The notes beneath the pieces are model-generated. The model had not been told where the DNA came from. It saw nothing but the letters and a program-made list of their open reading frames with translations, and did not search any database. 64,000 bases of DNA. Origin: Carex sylvatica. Taxonomy: Eukaryota; Streptophyta; Magnoliopsida; Poales; Cyperaceae. The stretch covers positions 62,001 to 126,000 of the forward strand of contig CAXKVR010000147.1 in NCBI GenBank assembly GCA_964058845.1, in the 5' to 3' direction. A program made the translations under genes and the position numbers. This document shows, piece after piece, positions 36,047 through 47,670 of the stretch (its first letter is position 1; every line of letters starts with the position of its first letter).

Positions 36047-36686
36047 AAGAATCTGTCCGATCTCTTTGAGATAGTGCCTCTTCTCTGATTATGCAGCATT
36101 CCATTTCAAGAGTAGTGAAGTTGTGCTTTATTTCTTTTTACTGAAGAATAGTTTCATATCTGTATTTTCTTTTAAAAATTTGGGAATTTGATTCTAATCC
36201 CCTTCCATATGCTGTTTTGATTACACTATGCCCTTATTGTTTTAATTTAGTTGTTTTCATTTGTTTTGGCAATTTTCGTGTCTAATTGCACAATAAGGGT
36301 AATCAAAACTGAAACTGTAAATATTTTAGACAAATTGCACAATTCAGTGGAGGGTCATGAGATTAATCAACTTTAGTTTTGCATCTATGTTTGAAATCCT
36401 CAAGTTTGTATAAGAATATCTAATGGTTTTGCATTTATGAAGGTAACAGAAGCGGTATGTTGAGTGAACAAGATATACTTAGTAGCTATGTTACTCTGAT
36501 ACCCCAGATTGGGCTTCGTAACCGTATTGGACACGTATCGGATACCATCTGGAGTTAGTAAGTGCAGACTGGTAACCAAACACTCTTAGTATATCATGCT
36601 GATTTTTGTCTCAGACCGAACCAGTAGCAGTTTTTTAATTGTTTGCTTTGTTTACTTTTCAGGAGGATTTTGCATTTTCAGGAGGG

Positions 36687-36780
36687 TTCTGCCTTAGGAG
36701 ACGTCATTGCCTCCCTTGCCCAGAAGAACTCTCATGTGCCTTACTGCAACAGCAAGCTCACTCAAGCAAGACTCTCTCGG
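36687..36780 (+). pseudogene. Kinesin motor-domain exon fragment
   Basis: After an acceptor-like TTTTCAG the frame reads SALGDVIASLAQKNSHVPYC then NSKLTQ, the conserved switch II-distal segment of kinesin motors (SLSALGDVI-x-LA-x-K-x-HVPYRNSKLT). The usual LLQDSLGG is damaged: a few bases missing after ACTCAA shift the frame so that GCAAGACTCTCTCGG is read as ARLSR and then a stop. Cys replaces the normal Arg in VPYRNS. No other motor exon is recognised within several kb, so this is a captured or orphan exon, most like plant kinesin-14. Confidence 0.75.
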
Positions 36781-39047
36781 TAAGATTTCTTTGGACCTAT
36801 TTTTTTTTGTTATTCAATGCTGATATTAAGTTTGGTTGAGGATAGTTGAGCTTAGTTTTCAGTTTGTTTGCTCAAATGAGAGAAACTGTATGTGCTGTTC
36901 TAGTTACTTTATGGCTAATTACTAGATATAAATGGTGAACTTGTTAGAATGGAAGTTGAGTTACAAATTCACCATGTTTTTCTTATCACTTTTCTGTTCT
37001 GGTTTCTTATCACTTTTCTAAAATATATTCACCATGTTTTTAAATCATTTATGTTTGAAAAATCAAATTAAATCAAATTTTAGTAAATTTGATTCATTAT
37101 AACTTTTGTATGATAATGTGTACTAGTGGGATTATGTAATCGTTGTTTTTGTACCTGGTAGATTACTTTACTGTTAAATGAAAAGCAATGCAGATCCAGC
37201 TTATTATATCATTTCTAAGCTGATCTTAGATTTTTTTTATCTGGAAACTCCAGTTGTGTAATTTTGATTCTACATTAAAAATATTGTATTGTGTTTATTT
37301 CAGGACGATGTCAATCGTGATGAAGGGAACGCGGGCTGAGAAGGGATAGAAAGCTAATTGATGCCATGTGAGTTAAATTTTCTTACTAAGCATGATTTGT
37401 TTCGTTTCATATGGATGCTCTATTTGCTCGACTATCTGTTTTTATTCCAAGTATTTATATGCAAACTTTCTAAAAGTTTGGGGGTTTAAAATCTGAAATT
37501 GTGGCATATGTAGTCCCCTGTAAGAGGGTTTTATGCAGAAAATTTAACAATTGCTAGGTTTTTGGGCTTTGGAATGTTTAAAAGAAAAATGAGAATGGAT
37601 AGTGCGGATTGGTTTTTTCAAAATCTTTTAAAAAAAGGATCAATATTTTGGAGCCATTTCAGAAGTTTATTTTTAAAATATTTTTTTAATCTCTTTTGTA
37701 GTGGTTTTTTCTTAATAGTGAAGCTATGGTACTATGCATAGCGCGTATTGGTCCGTGCTATGGATCAATATCTTAATTTCCAAATTTCAAAAGGTCGATC
37801 TAAACAGTTCAACATAATCTCCATATGAAAATGTACTTGAAGACTAAATTTTCCATTTTTTAGAATATTTTTACTAGTTTTTTAGATTGGTTGAACATGA
37901 TCACTACTTGTGTAAGATGCTATGAGATGAAGGCACAATAACAGAATTATTATCATGGATTAGCATGGTTGCCTTGTGATTCTCAATTATATCTTCTGAA
38001 AACTTCATTTTGGGAAGAATATGTAGATAATATATAAGAACTTGATTCCCAATTGGAGCTTATTACCATGAGCTTGCATGATTTCACTAATATAAATAAA
38101 ACAAAACCAAGGACTAATTTGCATAATTGCACCAGATATCTGACAGAACTGAGCTTGGATTTTCTTTGATATTTTTGTTTTCCTTTTGTTGCTCATTCTT
38201 TGATTTTGTAATTAGATAGGAGGGACATTCATGAACAAGTTTTCTTCATTAGATATATCTTAATTTGTTCAGAATGTCAATTATCTACTGATCCAAATGT
38301 TCTCAATTGTAACCTAAGTATATAATGTAAACCTATGGTTATAGTTGCCAATAAATTAAATAGCAAAATGCAGTGCATGCTATTTTGATAAAATGTGTAC
38401 CCTTGGATGATCTATCTTTTTTTTTTTTTTTTCGATTATTGGTTGAGATATCCTTAACTTAGTCAACACATTGGAGATTAAAAGCAGCTCCCAGAAAGGA
38501 GTGTTAGCTGTACCTGATGCGACCATCGTACCAGTATATTCAAAAACCGAGCTGTGGGCTTCACTGCATGAACGACCGAAGAATTTTGTATGTCGGCCCG
38601 ATTTCATGCAAGGTTTCTTGATCTCTGCTGCACGTTTGGGGCTGCCAGATGTCGAAATGGGACCCCCTTGGCAGAGGAACGATCATCACCTCCTGAGGAA
38701 AGACCAAAGAGGTGTTGAAAATCTAAACAGAGCACCAAATTACGTGCTACTGAGGAGAGAGAAATAGGCGAAACAGGAAAGTAATGACCTGGCCTCCCTC
38801 TAAGAGACTACCAAATTTTTGCGATCAGAATATACAGTATACTATTGTGGATTCTATTGCACCTAATGCCCTTCTGAGCTGTAAGTTTGTATATTGTTAA
38901 CTGAAGAATGGTTTAAAAAATCTGTTAATTGTTGTATACTCGTAGATTTGGATACTAATACCTGCTTTCATTCGAAGGGTTTCCGTACCAGCTTATAGAG
39001 CATGCTAAAAGATAAAGTTTTACATGGGGCCTTAGCTGTGGCATGAG
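36781..39047. other. Intergenic DNA between kinesin and LINE fragments
   Basis: An acceptor-like TTTCAG at 37304 is followed by 65 bp with exon-like composition. A 98-codon frame at 38471-38767 (VPVYSKTELWASLHERPKNF) matches nothing I know and may be chance. 37722-37870 looks like a worn half of the MITE family (TGTACTTGAAGACTAAATTTT; GGTCGATCTAAACAGTTCAA). Confidence 0.45.
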
Positions 39048-39196
39048 TGTTGCATGTTCGCATTCACTATATTGATCAAGATTGTAAACTGTGTGGTGCT
39101 CCCAGTGAGACGGTAGTACATATGTTGTTTAAGTGTGAGAAGGCCCGAGTTGTATGATACCGATCCCCGCTAGGGATCTTATCTGATGTGCTATAA
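39048..39196 (+). pseudogene. LINE zf-RVT fragment, second copy
   Basis: The frame reads HYIDQDCKLCGAPSETVVHM then LFKCEKARVV, a stop in place of Trp, and YRSPLGILSDVL. The spacing C-x2-C ... H-x3-FKC and the following SPLG match the plant LINE zf-RVT zinc-binding domain. It is better preserved than the copy at 25260 in its Cys pair but carries two in-frame stops. Confidence 0.72.
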
Positions 39197-41642
39197 GGTA
39201 CTCTCTTCTCTTCCAAATCTTAAATTTAATGTGGGAAATTCTGGATGATTACCAGTTGTGGCTTTTTGTAAATGGATGTAGTCGGTGTGGAAAGCGAGAT
39301 GTGCGAGGGTTTATGGAGGTAGAGATAAATGGTTCTTTTTCAATATTAACACTATGTGTAATGGAATTTTTATCAATAGTTGCCTACGGGCATTTGAGAT
39401 CAAGTGACTTTCTACATTTTTGCTGTGAATGTTTAATCACTAAGAGAAATACTTTTACTACATTTCTTTTTCAAATGATTTGCCTGCTTGGTGTGTATAT
39501 ATTACCTTATCTGTTTTCTTACGGGGGTATATTTGTAATTTAGCTGTTTTCACTAGAAAGTATCCAACTTTACCATTACTGATAATGTATTAGGACACTT
39601 TACCATATTTTCCTTTTTCAAGTGATTTGTTCCTTGACTTGAATTTCATGCTATATTTTTATTTGGCATCGTCTCAGTTCTTAAATTGTGCAATTTCACC
39701 TGAAGAATGGTGCATTTTTGTTTAGAGTGAGTGAGACTATGGTAACTATGCATAGCATGGATTGGTCCATACGTCAGAACATGTGCTGAGAAGCGAAGGA
39801 AAGCCGATGCAAAAAGTGAGTTTTATGAATTCTTATTGTGTTATTTGTTTCGTTTTGTATGGATCTGATATGAGGTCGGATGCCAAATTAAACATAACCC
39901 CTAGAGACTATATATATACCTGCCAAGTCCGCTGCTGGTTGCGAAGATTTAAGCTGCTTCTGAAAATTTTCTCCATGACTACTCTTGGTTGGAAAAACCA
40001 TGTGAGACTGCTGATCGAGACTCTCGTCAGCACCAAAGATGTTAAACCTGCTCAATATCTTTTGTGCTTTGTTTTCTTTGAAGTTGATCCCCTAGTAGAT
40101 TGTCCACCTCTCTTTACAAATCAAATGGTACCGACACCTAGATATCATCAAATTAATCAAAAATTACTTTTTTGCCATCCAGCTTATATATTGCAATTGC
40201 CAATTGAGAAGATCAGAAGTAACACAGGCTTAAAATAGCAAGGTTGCTAATCAATATCCAAAAATTTCAGAAAAATATCATAAAAATGCCCCTCAAAATC
40301 TTCAAATATAATTTCCCAAAAATAACAACATAAGACTATGAATAGTTTATAACTTATAATGGTTTAAAAGGTTAAGGTAAAATCATAACAATGCCGCTCA
40401 TGCTAAAGGCAATTTGGAAGTTATAAAAAGTACGATACCTCTCTTAAAAGGTTTTTCATCATCGAGATCTAGTCGGTAATTGGGAAGTGGCACTTTGCTA
40501 AACACAACCACTCTTTCATACTAATGGCTGAAAATTCAATTTCAATATCAGTACAGAGTCAAGAAGTATTGTTGTAAGTATGCTTGTGCAAGACAAGCAG
40601 CCTGTTGACCACTGTTGCTAGCAAAATAAGCCTTGAGTTTAGCATATTAAAAGTAATATATACAAAAAATCTAAAGAAGCAAAATAGACTAAGAGAAAGC
40701 AGTTTGAAATAATTAAAAAAAAATCAACTAAAGCAAACTATTATACAAGCAGAGATCTCAGAAAAGCATATATCAAAAGCAGAAAAATGTAATGGCATGG
40801 TCAACTTGACCCCAAATCAGCAAGATATCTGAAGAGGTGTGTGGATTGCTTGGGTAACCCATAAGTTTTAATAGTATCAGGGACGGAATATTTTCAATAT
40901 GTGACGAACCAACAACAGGTTCAAAACAGTCCAATCCACAATGTTTAGATGGTTAAGTTCCGTGGATTTCATGGGCACTTGGCTCAATAGCCGAAGTAAA
41001 TTGCCTAAACAATGCAAAAGATAAATTGAAATGCAAAAAAGAAATAAATTGATTGGATTGGCTCAATACCATGACATTATTTTATATTCCTTGAAATGTA
41101 AAAAAAATCTTTCTTTTTGAATTGTCATAACCCCGTTTTCTTTAATCATTTGATATGTACTTGGCAGTAGGCACCATTTGAGTGCCAATAATATCCATTA
41201 ATTCTTGCGATTTTCTGTTTTACAAATTGGCTTAATCCAATTCCTATTAATTTGATATTCCTCGCATTGATCCAATTCAAGTTCTTGGTAAATATGAATT
41301 CAAGACTTAGAGAAAATAGATTTGAAATAAGAGCTCATCTCTTAACAAATGGGTGTTTAGTGTTTAGTGTTACCTTACCATCATATGTGTCTGACCTAAG
41401 TAGCCCATATACTTGATATTGTCATAACTCCAATGGCGACCATGGCGGAGCTAAGAGAAGAGAGCGAGAGAGAAGGCGGCGATGGCTAAGGTGATTAGGT
41501 TTCTTTTTGTCATTCTTTTTCTTTGGAGAGAAGGGATCGGGGAAGGGGACTGGGAGAGGGGGACGGGCACCAAGCGTCTCAGCGAAAAAAATTGCACATC
41601 TGAGATTCAATCAGCACGATTTTTGATTCATATCCAACGGTG
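39197..41642. other. Intergenic DNA with unassigned open frames
   Basis: A 158-codon plus-strand frame at 39762-40238 has no recognisable family. Its opposite strand at about 39915-40090 looks more exon-like (GENFQKQLKSSQPAADLA) but is also unrecognised. 41430-41600 is GC-richer, with a short frame beginning MATMAELREE that stops after about 18 codons. Confidence 0.4.
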
Positions 41643-42442
41643 CAGAACAAAAATATTTGTGACAAGATGTAGCGGGTCCAATTTAAACTAAATTTAGACT
41701 TCTACACATAAATGATGCATTTAATCAAAGGAAGACAGATTATTTGATTGTAGGGTTCAGATTCAATCCGAATTTAGATCAATAAATCAGGACCCTTGCA
41801 GGATCTAGACATTAAGCTCCTTAATAAGGAGGAGAGATAAGCATATGAGGGTATATATATGCTTATAAGTCATTTTTTTGTTTTTAAAATCCAAAAAGTC
41901 AATCTGAACCGTTAGATGTGATCTCTATATTGGAATGTGCTTGGAGACCAAATTTTGCATTTTTCTGAATTTGTTTTACTATTTATTAAGCCACTTTGAA
42001 AATCGCTGATCCAATGGTGGCTTCTGATTTTACTATTTTGTTAAGCCACCGTTGGATCAGCGATTTTCAAAGTGGCTTAATAAATAGTAAAAAAATTCAT
42101 AAAAATGTAAAATTTGGTCTCCAAGCACATTTCATTATAGAGATCATATCTAACGGTTCAGATCGACTTTTTAAATTTTAAAAACAAAAAAATAACTTAT
42201 AAGCATATACTCTCATATGCTTATATAAGTAGAGTAGCCTATATATATATCCTCCTTATTAAGGAGATTCATGTCTAGATCCTACAAGGGTCCTGATTTA
42301 TTGATCTTAATTTGGATTGAATCTGAATTCTACAATCAAATAATCTGTCTTTCTTTAATTAAATGCATCATTAATATGTGTAAAAGTCCAAATTCAGTTA
42401 AAATTGAACCCGCCGCATGTGATACATATTGTCACACGTATT
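41643..42442. mobile_element. Nested palindrome of about 800 bp around a MITE core
   Basis: The core (41850-42240) belongs to the (TA)n-associated MITE family: GGAGACCAAATTTTGCATTT on the left, AAAATTTGGTCTCCAAGCAC on the right, with a near-perfect central palindrome at 41985-42085 (AAGCCACTTTGAAAATCGCT and its inverse). Outside it, a second arm pair matches: CTCCTTAATAAGGAGG, CAGGACCCTTGCAGGATCTA and AGCGGGTCC on the left are mirrored by CCTCCTTATTAAGGAG, TAGATCCTACAAGGGTCCTG and AACCCGCC on the right. Either two foldbacks are nested or a larger element has formed. Confidence 0.75.
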
Positions 42443-43450
42443 TCCAAATACCGCAAATTTTTTCGTTGATGCGAAATTTTTTTGTCCCAGCGAAATTTCA
42501 TCCCTCCCAAGCCTCCCCGACCCTTCTTCCAATGAAAAAGAAAACCCTAAGAGAGAGAGAGAAAGAAAGAGAGAGAGACATGGAGAGAGAAGGGGAAGAA
42601 GAATCGTACTCACCTCCCCTTGCGCCTCTTCCTACTTTCCCTGCACGCCTCTCTCTACTCCTCTCTCGCACGCCTTGTCTCGGTTGTGAAAGAGGTTTTT
42701 GTGCATATATGTGTTTCTTAATTGATTTCTTTTGATGATTGAAGAAAGAGCATGGCTTGGAGCTCAAGAAGTGTTCTTCCAAGGAGATCGAGAAGACCTG
42801 TGTTTCTACTACTGACAATGGAGGTACACTGCTTAATTTTAAGGTTTAAACGTTAACTAAGGGAACTATCAAATATAGAACATAGGTCTTGTTTCCTGAT
42901 TCAGTTTTTTTCTCCAATTAGATTTCATTTCTATTTAGTTTCTGGTTACTGAAATAAGAACTTTCTATTGTAAGTGCATCTTGGCATTTTTATAGCAATA
43001 AACCATCGATTTTAGCAGTTCCCCATGAAATGCAACTTCTTTTAGTCTGTTTCCATTTTTTTCTGATTACAGTTTAATCAAAAGGTTAAATGTTACTCAT
43101 AAAAATAGGAAAAATAAGCAGAAGGATAAATGGAAATTTTGTATTGAAATTTTTTCAACTTAAATCATTATTCTCCAATAACTGTGACCTTTTTTCATTG
43201 CCAGTTGTGTGAACAAAATAAAACAATTCTGTTATGGTTTGAAGACACTGGAACAATTCCAACCAAACACTGGCACATTTCTGATCTTAATTAAATTTCT
43301 TATTTGTTTTTCATGCAGGTGGAGCAACACATGTATGCATACACGTGAAAGAGGTTTGTGTGCATACATGTGCTCCAAACCATGCTCTTTCTTCTCGAAC
43401 ACATACGGCGCCTTGTCTTCAATCGTCAAAAGGCCCTGATCGTCAATCTG
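42443..43450. other. GA-rich island and mosaic of short direct and inverted repeats
   Basis: 42545-42600 is a GA-rich tract. GTGAAAGAGGTTT followed by TGTGCATAYATGTG occurs at about 42685 and 43345 (direct). GAAGAAAGAGCATGGCTTGG at 42741 is matched in inverse by CCAAACCATGCTCTTTCTTC at about 43369. A tight hairpin, GGAGCAACACATGTATGCAT with its inverse ATGCACAC-type arm, spans 43320-43376. Exon-like pieces with splice-like borders exist, but I recognise no protein. Confidence 0.5.
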
Positions 43451-45776
43451 TGTTGGAAAGGTTTGATTCCTTTTTTCATTCTTTGATTGTTCTGTTATTC
43501 TTTTAATCTGTCCCAGACTCCCTCCAGTTTCATACAAAATTGTTGGTCAAATTGATTGAACTGCCACTACCTGACAATGCTGGTATGGTTCTGAAATGTA
43601 AAGATTAAAGAAAACTTCGAAAAACTTAATTTGACCTCACTGAAAATTGCCTTTCGTTCTAAGAAGAAACTATATATTCTTTGAAGGTAATTTTTTTTGT
43701 TTCTTATTCTACTGGAGCTCCTACGTTTAAGTTCAACTGCACCTTATAATTATTAGTTTCACAATTTGCATAAAGCATGCCTGATGTGATGTTTACCGGT
43801 ATCATTATCTTCAAGTTCCCCCGTGGTAGATGCTCGTAATTTCACAGTAATGGAGGGTGCAAATGAAATTATATCTTGCTCCATGAGGAGGATCAGAGGC
43901 AAAGACTATCTTCAAGGACAGTAATCCCTGTTCTTTTTCTAAATTATGGACTTGAGTGGAGCCGTTACACTCATTTGTAGGGTTTCTAGCAAACAACTGA
44001 GAGATGATTTTGTGTGGTTATGGAAGGTCATGAAAAATCAGCTGCTATTTTAATATGGATCTTTTATTTTCTCTACAAGGTAATTCCTTCCATGATAATT
44101 GACCCCAAGGATTAGGGGTGAAACTAGAAATTTTTTGTTTTTTCAAGGGCATTCTGTAAATTTCCAGCATTCTGCACAATTCTGCATTAGTTTGCAACTT
44201 TCCGGGGCCTTTTCTATAAATTTCCAGTACACTATACATCCGTGAGTAAATTCTGGTAAATAACAGGGTCTGTAGTGCAAAATTTCGTGTCTGACAGTAT
44301 TCAAGGACTGAACTGTGACAGAAAATAAAATTGATTTAGAAAATCCCTGGATAGGGACCTTTTTGTGACAGGATGAAAATAATTGTAGAATAAGTCCTTT
44401 CTAATGTGAATGTCATGAAGATAATATGAAGTCATGCCCAAAAGAATACTTTTTATTTGTCTAATGGCAACTGAACTAAATTCATACTGTATTGGCATGT
44501 GCTAGTAATAGGGAGTATGTATTTAGCTTTTATGATCTGGTATTTCAAGTACCAAAATATGGATTCGTAATTGCTCCTTTTATTTTGAGATGCTTACAAA
44601 CATAATTCTGACACGTTACTGTATTTCATTTAGCTTATGCATGCCTTATATTCCGAATTTGCATTAACTTTTATAAGTAGAATCCAACCACTAGATTAAT
44701 ATATTGGACTGACATATTATAAAATGTTGACAACATTTTTTTATAGTCTTTACTCCTTACTAATAATAAGTCCTAGTTGTTATTCTAGATCCTTATTAAA
44801 CCAAAATTATGAGGGTGCAGGTACCAATTCGGCCATTTGTTTGTATGATTTCAAAACTAAGCCGATCTCAAATTCAAAATGGCTGAGTTGCAATGAAACA
44901 AAAGGGGTACTGTCTGATCTAGCATTTGAGAGTGCTTGTAGGTATATCTCATAGGGTCAGGTCAGATGAGTGCAGCAAAATCACTTTGAGCTCCTAAATA
45001 ATGTTAATTAAGATGTATTCATAATCACTTTAAGGGACAGACATGCAATTTGTTTTTCATATATTTTTTTTCAATCTTTTAGGCAAAACATTATTCTTTC
45101 CTTTTCTTTTACTATTGCCAAATTAATCTTTCTGCTATAAATAATCAGCAGTATTGACCTAGAGTCGGTTTGGGCTTTTTATGAATCCAAATGTCTCTAA
45201 ATATAGAGCCAAAAATAAAGAATTATCAAAGCATCAAATTATTCTTAGAGATGGTTCAAGATAATTAAAAATAAAAAATCATATAAATTCTCTACTAACA
45301 GATTCCTCACTGTTTTCACTGTAATTGGGATTATCAAACTACATTGAATTATCAAATGATTTGAGATTTTCATTTCAATATGATATCTACTTTTCATATT
45401 TTATTTGTTCATTTATGAAAATGTTAGATTACATCAAAGAGAATCACACAGACAATGATATTTCAAAAAAAAAATCCATGTTATATTTGATATGTTGTTG
45501 TAGATCTCAAATGATTTTGTATTTGTTTTCTTGTTGTAAATGGTAAGGAAAATTATATTCCTAAGACATCATCAATTAAATAAATAAGAATATTTTTTTT
45601 CCATCATCAATGAAGAAATTAAACAGTTATAAGTCCCTATTCAACTTCGAATTTAGTATATAATTTTCATTTGTGTTGTAAGAAATTCTACATTCATCTA
45701 ATTAAATCAATTATAACGCTTTTTTTATTAAAATGTTTTTTTTAATAAAAAATATGTTTTTGTTTTTTTATAATGT
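43451..45776. other. Intergenic DNA, possible Helitron body at its right end
   Basis: No gene. Becomes very AT-rich after 44700. If the Helitron-like 3' end at 45777-45805 is real, part of this stretch is its body; no 5' TC terminus could be identified. Confidence 0.4.
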
Positions 45777-45805
45777 CCCGTTGCATCGCACGGGCACATT
45801 ACTAG
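45777..45805 (+). mobile_element. Helitron-like 3' terminus (hairpin + CTAG)
   Basis: CCCGTTGCATCGCACGGG forms a five-base-pair stem (CCCGT/ACGGG), followed after a short spacer by CTAG at 45802-45805 and then T. Helitrons end in CTRR about ten bases after a small GC hairpin and insert between A and T; this fits closely. The helicase gene and 5' end are not seen. Confidence 0.62.
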
Positions 45806-45832
45806 TATATATATATATATATATATGATCAG

Positions 45833-46224
45833 TAAGGTACCATGCTTTACAAACTAAAATGGGTGTTTGAATTTGCGCTCATATCTCTAGTTTCAAAGTT
45901 TAAAATATCGATTCGAACCATTCAAGTTGATGTTCATATTAAATTGTGCTTGGAGACCAAATTTTATAATTTTTGAAAAAAATTTACTATTTTTTTAGAA
46001 TTTTTCAGAATCATTGTTTTTGATGGTCCAGAATTTTTTGAAAAAAATAATTTTGAAAAATTCTAAAAAAATGATAAAAATTTCCAAAGAAATATAAAAT
46101 TTGGTCTCCAAGAACAATTTAATATGGATATCAATTTGAACGGTTCAGATCAACGTTTTGAACTTTGAAACTAGAGATATGAGCGCAAATTAAAACACAA
46201 ATTTTAATTTGCAAAGCATGGTAG

Positions 46225-46229
<5 letters not shown>
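45833..46229. mobile_element. 397-bp palindromic MITE inside a (TA)n microsatellite
   Basis: The ends are TAAGGTACCATGCTTTACAA and the inverse of TAAGGCTACCATGCTTTGCA. The inner arms hold TTGCGCTCATATCTCTAG and GGAGACCAAATTTTATAA with their inverses. It has (AT)n on the left (45806-45827) and about 15 TA units on the right (46230-46260). The homologous site downstream of MATH-BTB copy 2 (near 14790) has only a short TATATATA and no element. Confidence 0.85.
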
Positions 46230-46266
<37 letters not shown>

Positions 46267-46686
46267 TGAGAAAAAAAGAATATGCCAATATAATACAAAC
46301 AATTAAACAAAATGAACAACTTAACAAAAACACAGATCACAACAAAACCTTTGAAAAACAAAAAATTGGATAAACTCCGATCCCTGTTAGACATATAAGT
46401 GGGTATTCAATGTGGGAAATAATTAGGAATACAAGAGTGGTAGGTAGGAGATGATTAATTGAAGATGTTTAGAAATGAACTATAATATAGTCTGTAAATG
46501 AACTTCAATGTAATTGTAATTAATACACTTAAGATTAATACAATATTCATTCTCTATTTCTTAAACCCTTTAATCTCTTTTATTACTTGAACTCCTCTCC
46601 GACATACTTGTTGGTGGTACAACTACTGCTAACATACACATAGGTGGTCAACTTCTTTTGTACCCAGAACAGTTGAGGCAATAATT

Positions 46687-47670
46687 TCAATCATGCTGAA
46701 CAATTTTGAGCAGACCGGACTCATGATACTCCGAGAGATCTATTGCAGTTATCATGGCGTCGGCAACCACCTTGGTAAGCTTCTGCTCGCATATTAACTT
46801 GAGCCCTTCAATTTTAAAAAGATGCGCTGCGACAAACAAGCGGTGGTATCTCTCTGGTGGGGTAACCTCCTCGAAGTCAGGCAGCAAGGTATCGGTATAA
46901 ATGAAATGGAGCAAGTGTTTAAATGTGAGTCCATCAATGTGCTGTACGGATACACATAAACTATTCATGCTCATATTAATATCCTTTTGTAAGGCGAGAA
47001 GTTCTGATCGGAAAGTAGATGAACGAGCCGCAAGCACACACCTATGGGCAGCAAATGTGTCTTTTTTCACAAGAAAAATAATATCTGCAAAATCACCAGT
47101 TACCAGGAGGGTTGATGAGGCTGTCGAAGGCACAGAAAGATGTGGTGATATGAACTCGGGTTGATGAGGCTGTCCAAGGAGCACAGCATTTGCCGGCGCC
47201 TTCCTGGAATCATCAGCAATGACCCATAATACGAATTTATTCAAGAAGCAATCATCTTTAGAATATTTCTCTTGTTCTGATTTGTTAAAGTCTGTTAAGA
47301 ATACCATGGGGAAACCCAATGCCTTGGCGAAGTGTTTTACATCGAAATCCCTCTCTTCATTCAATTTTATCCCAGTGTGGATCTTCCAATCACCATTGCT
47401 ACTGTGATCCTGCACCAAGGATATGTAGCCAAACTTCTTGACTACCACTGCATCATCTAACAAATAGAGATAATAGAACAAATAATCTCCTAACGGTACT
47501 AGGCAGATCTCCCATTCGATGTCGCCCAGGGTAAAGGGACCGTACTTGATAGTATAAATTCTTTCGTATGATTTTATGTTGTACAATTCTGCATTTATTC
47601 GACCCTGGGGTGCAAGCGTTGAAACCTCCTTCGTTTCGAAAGTATACAATCCTTCAGCAAATGAGCCCAT
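46687..47670 (-). CDS. MATH-BTB protein (BPM-like), copy 5
   Basis: Single-exon 327-aa protein starting MGSFAEGLYTFETKEVST. The MATH-like region (GPFTLGDIEWEICLVPLGDY) has Cys for Arg in the WEIR motif. The BTB domain is complete (TGDFADIIFLVKKDTFAAHR, AARSSTFRSELLALQ, FKHLLHFIYTDTLLPDFEEV), with SSTFR in place of SSVFR. It ends at LLKIVQHD with TGA, the same nonsense position as copy 2. The 3' DNA to about 46590 is recognisable as the former tail. It lies 858 bp downstream of the end of the WAT1-like gene at 48528, same strand. A CUL3-adaptor role is inferred from the family. Confidence 0.87.
   Translation of the reverse strand: MGSFAEGLYTFETKEVSTLAPQGRINAELYNIKSYERIYTIKYGPFTLGDIEWEICLVPLGDYLFYYLYLLDDAVVVKKFGYISLVQDHSSNGDWKIHTGIKLNEERDFDVKHFAKALGFPMVFLTDFNKSEQEKYSKDDCFLNKFVLWVIADDSRKAPANAVLLGQPHQPEFISPHLSVPSTASSTLLVTGDFADIIFLVKKDTFAAHRCVLAARSSTFRSELLALQKDINMSMNSLCVSVQHIDGLTFKHLLHFIYTDTLLPDFEEVTPPERYHRLFVAAHLFKIEGLKLICEQKLTKVVADAMITAIDLSEYHESGLLKIVQHD

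Noticed and set aside
39762..40238. 158-codon open frame
   Set aside because: No recognisable motif, Cys/Phe/Leu-rich composition typical of chance frames, no supporting splice or promoter context.
42545..42600. GA-rich stretch giving long Arg/Glu-rich frames on both strands
   Set aside because: Simple-sequence effect; frames are mirror images and have no domain.
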